A DNA stretch of 64,000 bases from Roseivirga thermotolerans (GTDB lineage Bacteria > Bacteroidota > Bacteroidia > Cytophagales > Cyclobacteriaceae), in contig NZ_BNAG01000003.1 of NCBI RefSeq assembly GCF_014653175.1, positions 310,001 to 374,000 of the forward strand. The letters are read 5' to 3'. How positions within the stretch are numbered: the stretch's first letter is position 1; every line of letters starts with the position of its first letter. Positions 53,486-63,198 of the stretch are shown piece after piece. The position numbers and the translations under genes are program-made. Under the pieces are notes generated by a model that saw nothing but the letters and a program-made list of their open reading frames with translations, did not search any database and was not told the origin of the DNA.

Positions 53486-54100
53486 TTAGTTTGTGAGCGA
53501 TCGCTTTTTGAGCAATTCATTTATCATGTAATAGAGCATTTGTTCTTGCCCTACCATTTCGTCCATAACCAGATTTAGCTGAATGAGCGTAGTTTCCAAA
53601 TGTTCTTTCTCGTGCGTTTGGCGATCCATGTACACCTCCAGAAACTTGGCAGTGGTGTTTTCCATCAAGATTTTTTGTAGCCCATAAATTCGGGTAAAAG
53701 CCTGAACTTCTTCAAAATCAAAATCGGAAGCCGCTTTTGTAGATTTGGCCGCTTCCCAGGCTGTTTCGGTCAAAAGTGCATCAATTAAAACCTGGCCATC
53801 GGTTATCACTTCAAAATCCATTCGTGGGCCTTTCACCAAAAGCTGTCTCACACTGTCTTGCTCATTGGCCACCATATTTCTTATTCTATCTCTAATTTTT
53901 CCATGGGTTACAGTCCATCGTTTTAGGGTAACGAAATTTTCTCCCAACTCCTGATAGATGTAATCAAGAGCCTTTTCCTTCGCCTTTTCGGCATTGCTTT
54001 TTTCTACCAATTGGCCAATAAAAAGAGCGAAAAGCACACTGAATACAATTAAGAACCCTTCGGTGAAGAGTTGCTTGATGCGATTGGTTTTAGGTTTCAT
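53486..54100 (-). CDS. Membrane-anchored protein of unknown function
   Basis: 204 residues with one N-terminal membrane segment (about 13-30, EGFLIVFSVLFALFIGQLVE) and a long helical periplasmic or cytoplasmic part rich in charged residues. The pattern resembles a Bacteroidota group of short-anchored hypothetical proteins, but no named domain was confirmed. It stands alone, convergent with the FKBP gene. Confidence 0.65.
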   Translation of the reverse strand: MKPKTNRIKQLFTEGFLIVFSVLFALFIGQLVEKSNAEKAKEKALDYIYQELGENFVTLKRWTVTHGKIRDRIRNMVANEQDSVRQLLVKGPRMDFEVITDGQVLIDALLTETAWEAAKSTKAASDFDFEEVQAFTRIYGLQKILMENTTAKFLEVYMDRQTHEKEHLETTLIQLNLVMDEMVGQEQMLYYMINELLKKRSLTN

Positions 54101-54310
54101 AAAAGGTTTTTCAGGTTCTGGTTAAAAAAAGACCAAAGAGTCTGTTGAAAAAAATCCCAATTTGGTGGTAGTGCATGAAAACAGAAAGTGACTCACACAC
54201 TAAAATAAGCATTACAACGGAATAGGATAATGCTGCTGATTCCAAGCTTTTTCTAACAAATTGCCCAATCCCCCTGTTTCCTTCGTATTATTGCACCCAA
54301 ATTTGAGCAG

Positions 54311-55033
54311 ATGACAGTAGTGCCTTATAAAGAAAAGCAGTCGGGGAAGAAAGAGCAGGTGGCCGAAATGTTCAACAACATTAGCAGACGTTATGACTTC
54401 CTCAATCATTTTCTAAGCCTTGGAATAGATATTCTATGGCGAAAGAAGGCCATCCGATTGCTCAAAAAAGACCAGCCCAAACAAATTTTAGATGTAGCCA
54501 CAGGAACGGGAGACTTTGCTTTAGAGGCTTTGGCCCTAAACCCGGATCGGATAGTGGGAGTGGATATTTCTGAGGGCATGCTGGAAATGGGGCGTAAGAA
54601 AATGGAGCGCAAAGGTGTTGACCATATTATTGATATGCAGATGGGAGACAGCGAAAAGCTGCTCTTTGATGACAATACCTTCGATGCGGCTATCGTTGCT
54701 TTTGGTGTTAGGAATTTTGAAAACCTAAAGCAGGGACTCAGCGATATGTGCAGAGTGTTGAAGTCGGGAGGAAAGATTGTGGTTATTGAATTTTCACGAC
54801 CAAAACGCTTCCCCATGAAGCAGCTCTACAATTTTTATTTTAAGTCGATTCTGCCGATTATTGGCAAGATAATTTCCAAGGATCAATCGGCTTATACCTA
54901 TTTGCCGGAGTCAGTCGAGGCTTTTCCTGATGGACAGGATTTTCTCAATATCCTTACGGAAGTTGGATTTAAGAACGTAGAATGCAGGCCACTCACTTTT
55001 GGAATCAGTTCTATTTACATAGGGCAAAAATAA
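54311..55033 (+). CDS. menG: Demethylmenaquinone methyltransferase (UbiE/MenG)
   Basis: 240 residues. SAM-binding motif DVATGTGDFA (59-68), family segment VAFGVRNFENLKQGL and VVIEFSRPKRFPMKQLYNFY mark MenG/UbiE. It methylates demethylmenaquinone. Its 3' end overlaps the start of porT by 52 bases, a neighbour pair conserved in the phylum. Confidence 0.94.
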   Translation: MTVVPYKEKQSGKKEQVAEMFNNISRRYDFLNHFLSLGIDILWRKKAIRLLKKDQPKQILDVATGTGDFALEALALNPDRIVGVDISEGMLEMGRKKMERKGVDHIIDMQMGDSEKLLFDDNTFDAAIVAFGVRNFENLKQGLSDMCRVLKSGGKIVVIEFSRPKRFPMKQLYNFYFKSILPIIGKIISKDQSAYTYLPESVEAFPDGQDFLNILTEVGFKNVECRPLTFGISSIYIGQK

Positions 55034-55722
55034 TTACCCTCTTTTTACTTTGTGTGTGTGCGGCACTGGGAGCCCAGTCCAGAAAGCAAGGGGTTACCTT
55101 GCACCGCATAGATAGCGATAAGAAGAAAACCCAGTATGGTTTTTTTCTGGGAGCACATCAGAATTATTACGGTATTCGATATTCTGAGGCCTTTGAGAGC
55201 ACTCAGTACGACCAGATTCACTCCATAGTCTCCGAAAAAAGTGCCGGGTTCAACCTTGGGTTTATGGTCAACTTTCGCCTGGCCGATCAGTTTACCCTAA
55301 GGCTTGTGCCGGTTAAAATTGGTCTTTATCAGAATACCGTAGCCTATCATAATGTAGATGGTAGCGTAGATAGACAGCTCATAGAGTCTACCCGGGTAGA
55401 ACCCGGAATTTTCTTAAAATACCGCTCCATTCGGAGAGAAAACTCGCGTATGTATATCATTGCCGGAGTGAGTGGTTCGCTTAGAGCGGGCAAAGAAGAC
55501 CTTGTGACCAACACCGACAGGTTAGAGATAAGAAGAATGGATGCTAAAGCAGAGATAGGCTTTGGGCTAGAGCGCTACTTCGAATTTTTTAAGTTCTCTC
55601 CGGAAATCAGGTATGCAAGAGGGTTTATGAATGTAATGAACAACTCCAGCAACTTTTACCATGACGGTATTTCGCGTATTACCACCCATAATTTTTCACT
55701 GTATCTCCATTTCTCCGATTAA
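54982..55722 (+). CDS. porT: PorT-type type IX secretion/gliding motility protein
   Basis: 246 residues. ATG 54982 overlaps menG by 52 bases; no other good start precedes the hydrophobic segment IITLFLLCVCAALGAQ (about 17-32), so the signal peptide has an unusually long n-region. The mature part is a small beta-barrel with QYGFFLGAHQNYYGIRYS and C-terminal THNFSLYLHFSD, matching PorT. PorT is needed for type IX secretion in Porphyromonas, and its place after menG is a common arrangement. Confidence 0.86.
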   Translation: MQATHFWNQFYLHRAKIITLFLLCVCAALGAQSRKQGVTLHRIDSDKKKTQYGFFLGAHQNYYGIRYSEAFESTQYDQIHSIVSEKSAGFNLGFMVNFRLADQFTLRLVPVKIGLYQNTVAYHNVDGSVDRQLIESTRVEPGIFLKYRSIRRENSRMYIIAGVSGSLRAGKEDLVTNTDRLEIRRMDAKAEIGFGLERYFEFFKFSPEIRYARGFMNVMNNSSNFYHDGISRITTHNFSLYLHFSD

Positions 55723-55828
55723 TGCGCCTTTGCTTCTAAGAGTTTTTACCGGCAAGTGTTTCATGTAATTTCCACTTAGCGCTTCATCTATTTTCTATTA
55801 ACTTGGAGCTTTACTAGCTACAGAAACA

Positions 55829-56578
55829 ATGCAAAAAACAGCTTTGATAACCGGGGCAAGTTCCGGAATAGGTTGGGCCACAGCCCTGGCACTGGCCGAG
55901 GAGGGTTTCCGACTGATTTTGTGTGGAAGAAGGAAAGAGAAACTAGAAGAACTGGCCGGTTTGGTGTCTGTAGACACTCACTTACTGGTGTTTGATGTTC
56001 GCCATAAAAAAGAAGTGGATGAGGCTCTGGTAGCTCTGCCTGATGGTTGGCAAACGGTAGATGTTTTGGTGAACAATGCAGGCAATGCCCACGGATTGTC
56101 TAAGTTGCACGAAGGCAATGTGGAAGACTGGGACGCCATGATAGATATTAATGTTAAGGGCTTGTTGTACATGACCCGGGCCATAGTGCCGGGTATGGTA
56201 GAGCGGCAAACCGGGCATGTAGTCAATGTAGGCTCCATTGCCGGTAAAGAGGTGTACCCCAATGGCAATGTGTATTGCGCATCAAAACATGCCGTAGATG
56301 CCATCAATCATGGCATGCGTATGGATTTGATGGGTACAGGAGTTAAGGTATCGCAGGTTTGTCCGGGCCTGGTAGAAACGGAGTTCTCTTTGGTACGTTT
56401 TAAAGGAGACAGTTCCAGAGCTGAATCGGTTTATCAGGGATATGAGCCCCTCACAGCTCATGATATTGCAGACCTTATTCGCTTTATTGTTACACGTCCG
56501 GCACACGTCAACATTGCCGATACACTAATTCTGCCAACCGCCCAGGTGGCCTCTACCATGGTGCATAAAACGCTTTAG
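55829..56578 (+). CDS. Short-chain dehydrogenase/reductase (YdfG-like)
   Basis: 249 residues. Nucleotide-binding TGASSGIG (8-15), NNAG and the catalytic YxxxK in YCASKHA are intact, and the C-terminal LPTAQ region resembles YdfG-type NADP-dependent 3-hydroxy acid dehydrogenases. Substrate cannot be fixed. Start of a three-gene plus-strand run. Confidence 0.88.
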   Translation: MQKTALITGASSGIGWATALALAEEGFRLILCGRRKEKLEELAGLVSVDTHLLVFDVRHKKEVDEALVALPDGWQTVDVLVNNAGNAHGLSKLHEGNVEDWDAMIDINVKGLLYMTRAIVPGMVERQTGHVVNVGSIAGKEVYPNGNVYCASKHAVDAINHGMRMDLMGTGVKVSQVCPGLVETEFSLVRFKGDSSRAESVYQGYEPLTAHDIADLIRFIVTRPAHVNIADTLILPTAQVASTMVHKTL

Positions 56579-56579
56579 A

Positions 56580-57161
56580 ATGGAGGAAAATAAAAACGAA
56601 GAAAAAAGCGGAATACCTATACCACAGGTTTTTCTCAATACCGATACCGGAGGCCCAATAGAACGCTGCATTCAGTGCGACTATCAGGTTTTGGATGGCG
56701 GGCGCCACTACATGATCGAAAAAGTGTTTAAGCGCTATCCGGAGTTTAAAAAGACAGAGGTTTTGTTTGAGTATGCTATATGCAGCAAGTGTTATGAAGA
56801 AATGAAAGAAGCCATGTCGGCCGAAAGCATGCAGAATCTGTCGGCTTACATGATGGGCAATATGAACTTCAGCCAGTTGCAACAGCGTATGGAAGAAGAA
56901 CCTGATAATCCGGACCATTGGCTGTCGTCTTGCCTCATAAAAGGCACCCCTAAGGAAGAACTCAGGGAGTATCAGATGGGGGCGTGCTTCAAAGGCGATC
57001 GGTTAGTTATGGACATGATGCCTCCCTTTTTAATTGGAGAAATGGCACTTGAAGAACTCAATGCGCTACTGTCTAAAGAGACCAAAGATGAAATGGATGG
57101 TTTTATGGGAGATCACTTTGGTATTCCTCCCGAACTAAGAAAAGACTTAATACTTATCTAA
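56580..57161 (+). CDS. Cys-rich protein of unknown function (zinc-ribbon-like)
   Basis: 193 residues with two paired-cysteine motifs, CIQC (C30, C33) and CSKC (C68, C71), that would bind one zinc ion, followed by a helical acidic region. No family was recognised. It begins 1 base after the SDR stop and ends in a one-base overlap with the M1 peptidase gene, so it belongs to their transcript; a role beside the peptidase is only inferred. Confidence 0.7.
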   Translation: MEENKNEEKSGIPIPQVFLNTDTGGPIERCIQCDYQVLDGGRHYMIEKVFKRYPEFKKTEVLFEYAICSKCYEEMKEAMSAESMQNLSAYMMGNMNFSQLQQRMEEEPDNPDHWLSSCLIKGTPKEELREYQMGACFKGDRLVMDMMPPFLIGEMALEELNALLSKETKDEMDGFMGDHFGIPPELRKDLILI

Positions 57162-59764
57162 TGAAGAGACTATTGTTGGTGGTTTGGCTGGGCGCATGCC
57201 TTTTGGGCTGTTCTTCCGATACCAAAGAATTGGAAGCGCCTGAAATTGGTGTTTCACTCGAGCTGGCGGAATACAGAAAGTCTGTTCTTTCAGGCATCAA
57301 TTACAAACTGGAGTTTAGAGTGCCCGAAGAATTTGGTAGGCAAATACAGGCTTTAGAAGAGCTTACCTTCAATTTAGAGGACAATTCCAGAGATCTGCCT
57401 CTCGATTTTAAAGTGCCCCAAAGCCACCTGAAAGGTCTTGTGGTGAATGGCAAGAGCCAGCCGCTGGAGATAGTCAACGAACACATTGTTTTAAAGGCCC
57501 AAAACTTACAGAAAGGATACAACAAAGTAGAAGTGAATTTTTGGGCTGGAGAAACTTCTCTCAACCGCAAGGAAGACTTTCTTTATACCCTCTTTGTACC
57601 CGATAGGGCAAGAACTGCCTTTCCTTGCTTCGACCAGCCCAACCTGAAAGCCCGTTTTAATCTTACCCTGGACCTGCCGACTAATTGGAGTGCTATAGCC
57701 AATGCACCTGTTTCGCTGGCTCGTATAGTGAATAATCGAAAGAACATAATCTACGAAGAGTCTGATTTGATAAGCACCTACCTTTTCTCTTTTGTTGCCG
57801 GAGAGTTTAAGCGGGTAACACAAACGGTTAATGGTAGAACTTTTACCATGCTTCATAGAGAAACGGACGAAGAAAAGGTGGAGCGTAATAAAGACCTCAT
57901 CTTCTCTCTTCACGCAGCCTCTCTCAAATGGTTGGAGCTATATACAGGTATAGAATACCCTTTCAAAAAGCTTGATTTTGCTCTAATTCCCAGTTTTCAG
58001 TATGGAGGAATGGAGCATGTGGGAGCCATACAATACCGAGCCAATAGTTTGTTTTTGGAAAAAGACCCTTCTCAAAATCAGTTATTGGGCAGAGCAAGCC
58101 TCATTGCTCATGAGGTAGCCCACATGTGGTTTGGCAATTTGGTGACTATGGACTGGTTCAACGATGTTTGGACCAAAGAGGTCTTTGCCAATTTTATGGC
58201 CTCTAAAATGGTCAACCCAAGTTTTCCCAACATCAATCACGATTTGAGTTTTCTGGTGAGACATTACCCATCGGCCTATGGTGTAGATCGTACTCAGGGA
58301 GCCAACCCTATTCGTCAGAATTTGCCTAACCTCAATGAAGCGGGGCAAATGTATGGAGCGATTATATACAATAAGGCGCCAATTATGATGCGTCAATTAG
58401 AGTCCTTACTGGGAGAACAGGCCTTTCAGTCGGGCATGCAAGAGTATCTGAGAACCTACGGCATGAAGAATGCCACCTGGCCCAATCTGATCGAAATTCT
58501 GGATAAAAGAACACAGGTCGACCTGAAGCGTTGGAGCGAGGTGTGGGTAAATACCTCAGGCAGACCGGTATTTGAATTGGAAACAATTAACAACGAAGGG
58601 CAAGTCGAATTGCAACTTAGCCAAAAAGATGTTTCCGGTAAAAACAGGGCCTGGCCACAGAGTTTTAGAATGAAGCTCTTCAATGCCGATAAAAAGGATA
58701 GAAAAGAGCTGTTAGTGGTAAGTGCCGACCAGCCCTATAAAGTGAAATTGGGAGCCGAATGGGCGAATTTTGAGGCTTTGGCCAACTCCAATGGCATGGG
58801 TTATGGCCTTTTTTCCTCATCGTACAGCCTACTTGTGAGTCAGTGGGAACGACTTAACGAAGTAGAGAAGGGTAGCCTTCTCATCAACATGTATGAGAAC
58901 TTGCTCGAACCGGGCTTTATAGGGAGAGAAGGTCAATACAAACCCACCGAATACATAGAGTTGCTCAAGTGGTTTTTGATGAAAGAGAAAAATCAATTGC
59001 TCATCAACCTGGCATTGGGGCAGTTGCGGTCAGTTTACTGGAATTTGATTTCGGAAGATCAAAGGGCCAATCTGGCTCCCGATTTAGAGAGAACCTTGCT
59101 GCATTGCCTTAATGATATTCACGAAGATCCGTCAATCAAGAAAATATTCTTTAACACCTACAGCCAGTTGGTTACCACAACAGTGAACTTGCAACGATTG
59201 TACAGTATTTGGGCCAAAGATGGTATGGTTCAGATTTCGGGGCTCAACTTATCGGAGAATGATTATATAGGCCTTGCCGAAGATCTGGCCATTAAAATAC
59301 CTGAAAGAGCCGAAGCCATTGTGGTTCAGCAGTTGGAACGTATAAAAAACCCTGATTCAAGAAAAAGATTTGAGTTTATTGCTCCAACACTCTCGGCCAG
59401 TGCCACAGTGCGCGATGCATTTTTTGAGACCCTGAAAGAGGAGAAAATGCGCGAAACAGAATCGTGGGTTCTAGCAGCTTTGAGTAATCTTCATCATCCG
59501 CTGCGCAGAGACCAGGCCAGAAGCTATATATTGCCAAGTCTGGAATTATTGCAGGAGATTCAACAAACGGGTGATATATTCTTCCCTACTCGTTGGTTAG
59601 ATCAGACATTGGGTAGTCATAATTCACATGAGGTTGTGAAAGTGGTAGATGACTTCCTTGCAAAAAGGCCGCGATACAATGAACAGCTAAAAATGAAAAT
59701 CTTGCAGTCGGTAGATATGGCTAGAAGGGCTAGCCAAATACTTGACAAAACGGCAAAAAAATAA
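57161..59764 (+). CDS. M1 family metallopeptidase (aminopeptidase N-like) lipoprotein
   Basis: 867 residues. Lipobox LLGC (C17) makes it a predicted lipoprotein. The zinc motif HEVAHMWFGN with E 18 residues later (in TKEVFANF) is complete. The exopeptidase motif reads GGMEH rather than the classic GAMEN, a known kind of variant. After the catalytic domain come a beta domain and a long helical C-terminal domain. It would trim N-terminal residues from peptides in the periplasm or on the surface. Confidence 0.9.
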   Translation: MKRLLLVVWLGACLLGCSSDTKELEAPEIGVSLELAEYRKSVLSGINYKLEFRVPEEFGRQIQALEELTFNLEDNSRDLPLDFKVPQSHLKGLVVNGKSQPLEIVNEHIVLKAQNLQKGYNKVEVNFWAGETSLNRKEDFLYTLFVPDRARTAFPCFDQPNLKARFNLTLDLPTNWSAIANAPVSLARIVNNRKNIIYEESDLISTYLFSFVAGEFKRVTQTVNGRTFTMLHRETDEEKVERNKDLIFSLHAASLKWLELYTGIEYPFKKLDFALIPSFQYGGMEHVGAIQYRANSLFLEKDPSQNQLLGRASLIAHEVAHMWFGNLVTMDWFNDVWTKEVFANFMASKMVNPSFPNINHDLSFLVRHYPSAYGVDRTQGANPIRQNLPNLNEAGQMYGAIIYNKAPIMMRQLESLLGEQAFQSGMQEYLRTYGMKNATWPNLIEILDKRTQVDLKRWSEVWVNTSGRPVFELETINNEGQVELQLSQKDVSGKNRAWPQSFRMKLFNADKKDRKELLVVSADQPYKVKLGAEWANFEALANSNGMGYGLFSSSYSLLVSQWERLNEVEKGSLLINMYENLLEPGFIGREGQYKPTEYIELLKWFLMKEKNQLLINLALGQLRSVYWNLISEDQRANLAPDLERTLLHCLNDIHEDPSIKKIFFNTYSQLVTTTVNLQRLYSIWAKDGMVQISGLNLSENDYIGLAEDLAIKIPERAEAIVVQQLERIKNPDSRKRFEFIAPTLSASATVRDAFFETLKEEKMRETESWVLAALSNLHHPLRRDQARSYILPSLELLQEIQQTGDIFFPTRWLDQTLGSHNSHEVVKVVDDFLAKRPRYNEQLKMKILQSVDMARRASQILDKTAKK

Positions 59765-59987
59765 CCCCTCTTTCGAGCGGCTTTTTATTCATCTCATTTT
59801 TCTGACTAGATGATGTCACTTATTTAATCTATTGCCCCATTTTATAGCGACTCGGGTTTGTCATTTCAAGAGTAAAACTAAGCTGAGTTTAGATTAGTTC
59901 ATAATGCATTGCATGAATTTTTTGTGAAGTTATTATGAGTTCTGAATAGATGATGGGATTTGTGAAGAACTTTCATAAAACTTGTTT

Positions 59988-60599
59988 CTACATTTTATCC
60001 CTTCGTTTGATACGATCATTTAAGGTCAGGTAATGGAAAGTTAGCAAAATTCTAAGTTCAATATTTTGCTGGTGTTCAAGAGGAATGAGTGAAGCCAATT
60101 GGCCAATACTAGCGGGACTAATGTCTCCTACGATATTGAGACGATTCAGGTAGTCAGTAACTGTTTTAACTTTTTTAGACTTCTTCTTCAAATAGTGAAA
60201 TAAGGGGCTCCCTGACTTCAGGTTTAGTAAGATATATGTGGTTCCGTCCGGGCCGTATGATGCAAGTCCGTAGTCCCAGGTTTGAATGAAAAAGTGAGTG
60301 TCTAACTTTTGATATAGTTCCTGTTGGGCCGAAAAGTCTAATGGTATTTCAAATTCGGGGTAATTCTCTTCAGTGTATTCTATATACATGGCTATAGGGT
60401 CTTGCCCTGAGTTCTCACTTAGGTTAAAGAAGGTGCTGAGCTCGTGTTCGAAGAACTCCATGCAGAGTAATATGCTTTCCGTTTTATCTTCATCAAACTC
60501 TTTTAAAAGTCTCCTTTTGAGTTCGTATTTGAATAGCTGTGCTGAAGCTTGAAATGAAGTAACGATTAAGAATGTGGCTATTAGTATTCGGTTAACCAT
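59988..60599 (-). CDS. Small secreted protein of unknown function
   Basis: 203 residues with a signal peptide (about 1-20, SFQASAQ). The mature part has many acidic residues in the first half and a basic Lys-rich segment (HYLKKKSKKVKTV near 155), with no recognised domain. It stands alone between two gene-poor gaps. Codon use looks normal, and the signal peptide gives fair support that it is real. Confidence 0.6.
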   Translation of the reverse strand: MVNRILIATFLIVTSFQASAQLFKYELKRRLLKEFDEDKTESILLCMEFFEHELSTFFNLSENSGQDPIAMYIEYTEENYPEFEIPLDFSAQQELYQKLDTHFFIQTWDYGLASYGPDGTTYILLNLKSGSPLFHYLKKKSKKVKTVTDYLNRLNIVGDISPASIGQLASLIPLEHQQNIELRILLTFHYLTLNDRIKRRDKM

Positions 60600-61051
60600 G
60601 GCCTGAGTTGACTATTTTTGAAGTATCTTTTCCTCCTGGAACCATTGTTTGGTACATCGCATAGCTCTCCGGAGAGGAGAAATTAAACTATTTTATAGGG
60701 TTACTTACTTATGTTGCAAGAAGCGCATTTCTGAACCTTGCCTCCATTTGTGTCTTCACAAATGGTTGTTAAAAGACGCTGTGAGGACACAGCTTATGGC
60801 TAGTATACTGGGCCTAACAAATGCGATCTAAATGAGTAACCCTACTATTTTATTCTAAGTTTTTCTGAACCACCACATTTCCGGTAGCCACAACTAATTG
60901 CCTAAACCGTTCTAATAATCCCTTTGAGTACGCTTTACATATTCATTCATTGCACATTCTTTTGTGTAAGGTTATTTCAGGACGATACAGGTTTCAAATA
61001 AAAAAAGCCCTGATGGCAACATCAGGGCTCTATATTCACTTTGCTTTTTAA
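60600..61051. other. Gene-free stretch with clustered hairpins
   Basis: 452 bases with no supported protein. It holds a 12-base palindrome CTCTCCGGAGAG (60665-60676), hairpin CCATTTGTG-TCTT-CACAAATGG (60744-60765), hairpin GCTGTG-AGGA-CACAGC (60778-60793), and a GCAAG/CTTGC pairing (60716-60720 with 60737-60741). These could form a structured RNA, but no family is recognised. The gapA terminator lies at its right end. Confidence 0.45.
60998..61029 (-). terminator. Rho-independent terminator of gapA
   Basis: AGCCCTGAT (61006-61014) pairs with ATCAGGGCT (61021-61029), loop of 6; on the minus strand it is followed by a long T tract. Confidence 0.85.
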
Positions 61052-62053
<1,002 letters not shown>

Positions 62054-62082
62054 TTACGGTTTTATTTGTGATTGATGTGGCG

Positions 62083-62113
62083 CAAAACTAAGAAAGCCCT
62101 ATGCCATTTCAAA
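62083..62113 (-). promoter_or_regulatory. Promoter of gapA (TTTG, 19-base spacer, TAGTTTTG)
   Basis: On the minus strand TTTG (62113-62110), 19 bases, then TAGTTTTG (62090-62083) fits the Bacteroidota -33/-7 pair. The ATG follows 35 bases later. Confidence 0.65.
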
Positions 62114-62211
62114 TATAAATCAATGTTGTCGTAAAGGGGTTCCATCGGAATCGATTGAAATATTTCAATGAAAATATTTTTGGAAATAAAAAACCGAAAT
62201 CTATATTTGCA

Positions 62212-62219
62212 CACCGAAA
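62212..62219 (+). promoter_or_regulatory. -7 element (TATATTTG) of tRNA-Glu
   Basis: TATATTTG fits TAnnTTTG, 50 bases upstream of the tRNA. The upstream TTTG half is not well placed. Confidence 0.4.
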
Positions 62220-62269
62220 ATCAAGGAGCTCTGAGGCAAATTGGTTTAAGGTTGTGAAAATCCTAACAC

Positions 62270-62341
62270 GGTCCCTTCGTCTAGGGGTTAGGACGCCAGG
62301 TTTTCATCCTGGAAACAGGGGTTCGATTCCCCTAGGGACTG
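62270..62341 (+). tRNA. tRNA-Glu (anticodon TTC)
   Basis: 72 bases: acceptor GGTCCCT pairs with AGGGACT (G-U at the end), D arm GTC-TAGGGGTTAG-GAC, anticodon stem CCAGG/CCTGG with loop TTTTCAT giving TTC, T stem AGGGG/CCCCT with loop TTCGATT, discriminator G. CCA is not encoded. Confidence 0.95.
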
Positions 62342-62344
62342 CTG

Positions 62345-62373
62345 AAAAGCCCGACATTTGTCGGGCTTTTTTT
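62345..62373 (+). terminator. Rho-independent terminator after tRNA-Glu
   Basis: AAAAGCCCGAC pairs with GTCGGGCTTTT around a 4-base loop, followed by more T residues. Confidence 0.88.
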
Positions 62374-62437
62374 GTTATGCTCGTTTCAAAGATTAGGAAA
62401 TCAGAAGGCTGTGTCCGTTCCTAATGAAAGGTGTTCA

Positions 62438-62470
62438 TGAGTCGCCAAAGAAGCTTGGAGTGTCGACTCA
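62438..62470. other. Nested hairpin downstream of tRNA-Glu
   Basis: TGAGTCG (62438-62444) pairs with CGACTCA (62464-62470), and inside it CCAA (62445-62448) pairs with TTGG (62455-62458). No T tract follows. It lies in a 210-base gap that has no gene. Confidence 0.3.
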
Positions 62471-62551
62471 TTTCTACTCTTTCTATCAAAAAATGCCTAT
62501 AAAAGGATAGTGTAAGGAGGAATCCTGATTGGGCTGGTTGGTTTAGAGAAC

Positions 62552-63172
62552 TTACTGATCGGACTCTATTCTTCCCAATAGCTCAAATTTGAGTACAATT
62601 TCAAACCGCTCTCCGGAAGTCACCAGGTGAATGTTTTTACCTACGCCATCGAGCTTAATGTTAATTCTTCCTCTGGCCATGGTAGTGGTTATGAGAGCCA
62701 AGCCGTTGGCATTGGTGTTGCCAGGGTTTTCAGGATCAAAAATGGGGATCTCTGCAAATACTTCGTTGTTGTCGTTGTCCAGGGTAATGGTGTTCTCAAC
62801 ATCTACAATGGTAAAGTCGGTCAGACGTTCTGTGTAACCACCATCGGCAATAGCACTTAGGCTGGCTTCAAAGAGGCCAATGGAGTTGCCGCTTTCTATG
62901 CCTCTAATGTCGTAGTAGAGACCAACCAGTTGAGGGGCAATAATGGCCTTGCCGGCCGGAGCGTCAAAATCGTTGGTAGAAACAGCTATAAACTCATTGA
63001 GGCTAAGCAGATCTGTTCGGGCAATGTCTTCGTTGGGAGGTAAATCAGACCAATCAATTTCAATGGTATGGGTTAACTCACCACTTACAAACTCGTAGTT
63101 CGGACCGTCTTCATCGGGAAAACATCCGGTAAACATTAGAACCACTACAATGAGTAAAGACAGCTTCTTCAT
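62552..63172 (-). CDS. Small beta-rich lipoprotein, possible third member of the lipoprotein family
   Basis: 206 residues from ATG 63172; a longer frame starting at 63241 would put residues ahead of the leader. Lipobox MFTGC (C18). The mature region is beta-rich and acidic, and its end ERFEIVLKFELLGRIESD resembles the ends of the lipoproteins at 43950 and 44572. Function unknown. Confidence 0.65.
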   Translation of the reverse strand: MKKLSLLIVVVLMFTGCFPDEDGPNYEFVSGELTHTIEIDWSDLPPNEDIARTDLLSLNEFIAVSTNDFDAPAGKAIIAPQLVGLYYDIRGIESGNSIGLFEASLSAIADGGYTERLTDFTIVDVENTITLDNDNNEVFAEIPIFDPENPGNTNANGLALITTTMARGRINIKLDGVGKNIHLVTSGERFEIVLKFELLGRIESDQ

Positions 63173-63190
63173 ATAATTATTAATCTCTTG

Positions 63191-63198
63191 CAAACTTA
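63191..63198 (-). promoter_or_regulatory. -7 element (TAAGTTTG) of the small lipoprotein gene
   Basis: The minus-strand octamer TAAGTTTG fits TAnnTTTG and is 18 bases from the ATG at 63172, supporting that start. Confidence 0.4.

Noticed and set aside
60649-60831. 60-residue frame across the hairpin-rich gap
   Set aside because: Starts at a non-ATG codon, spans the hairpins and has no protein-like features.
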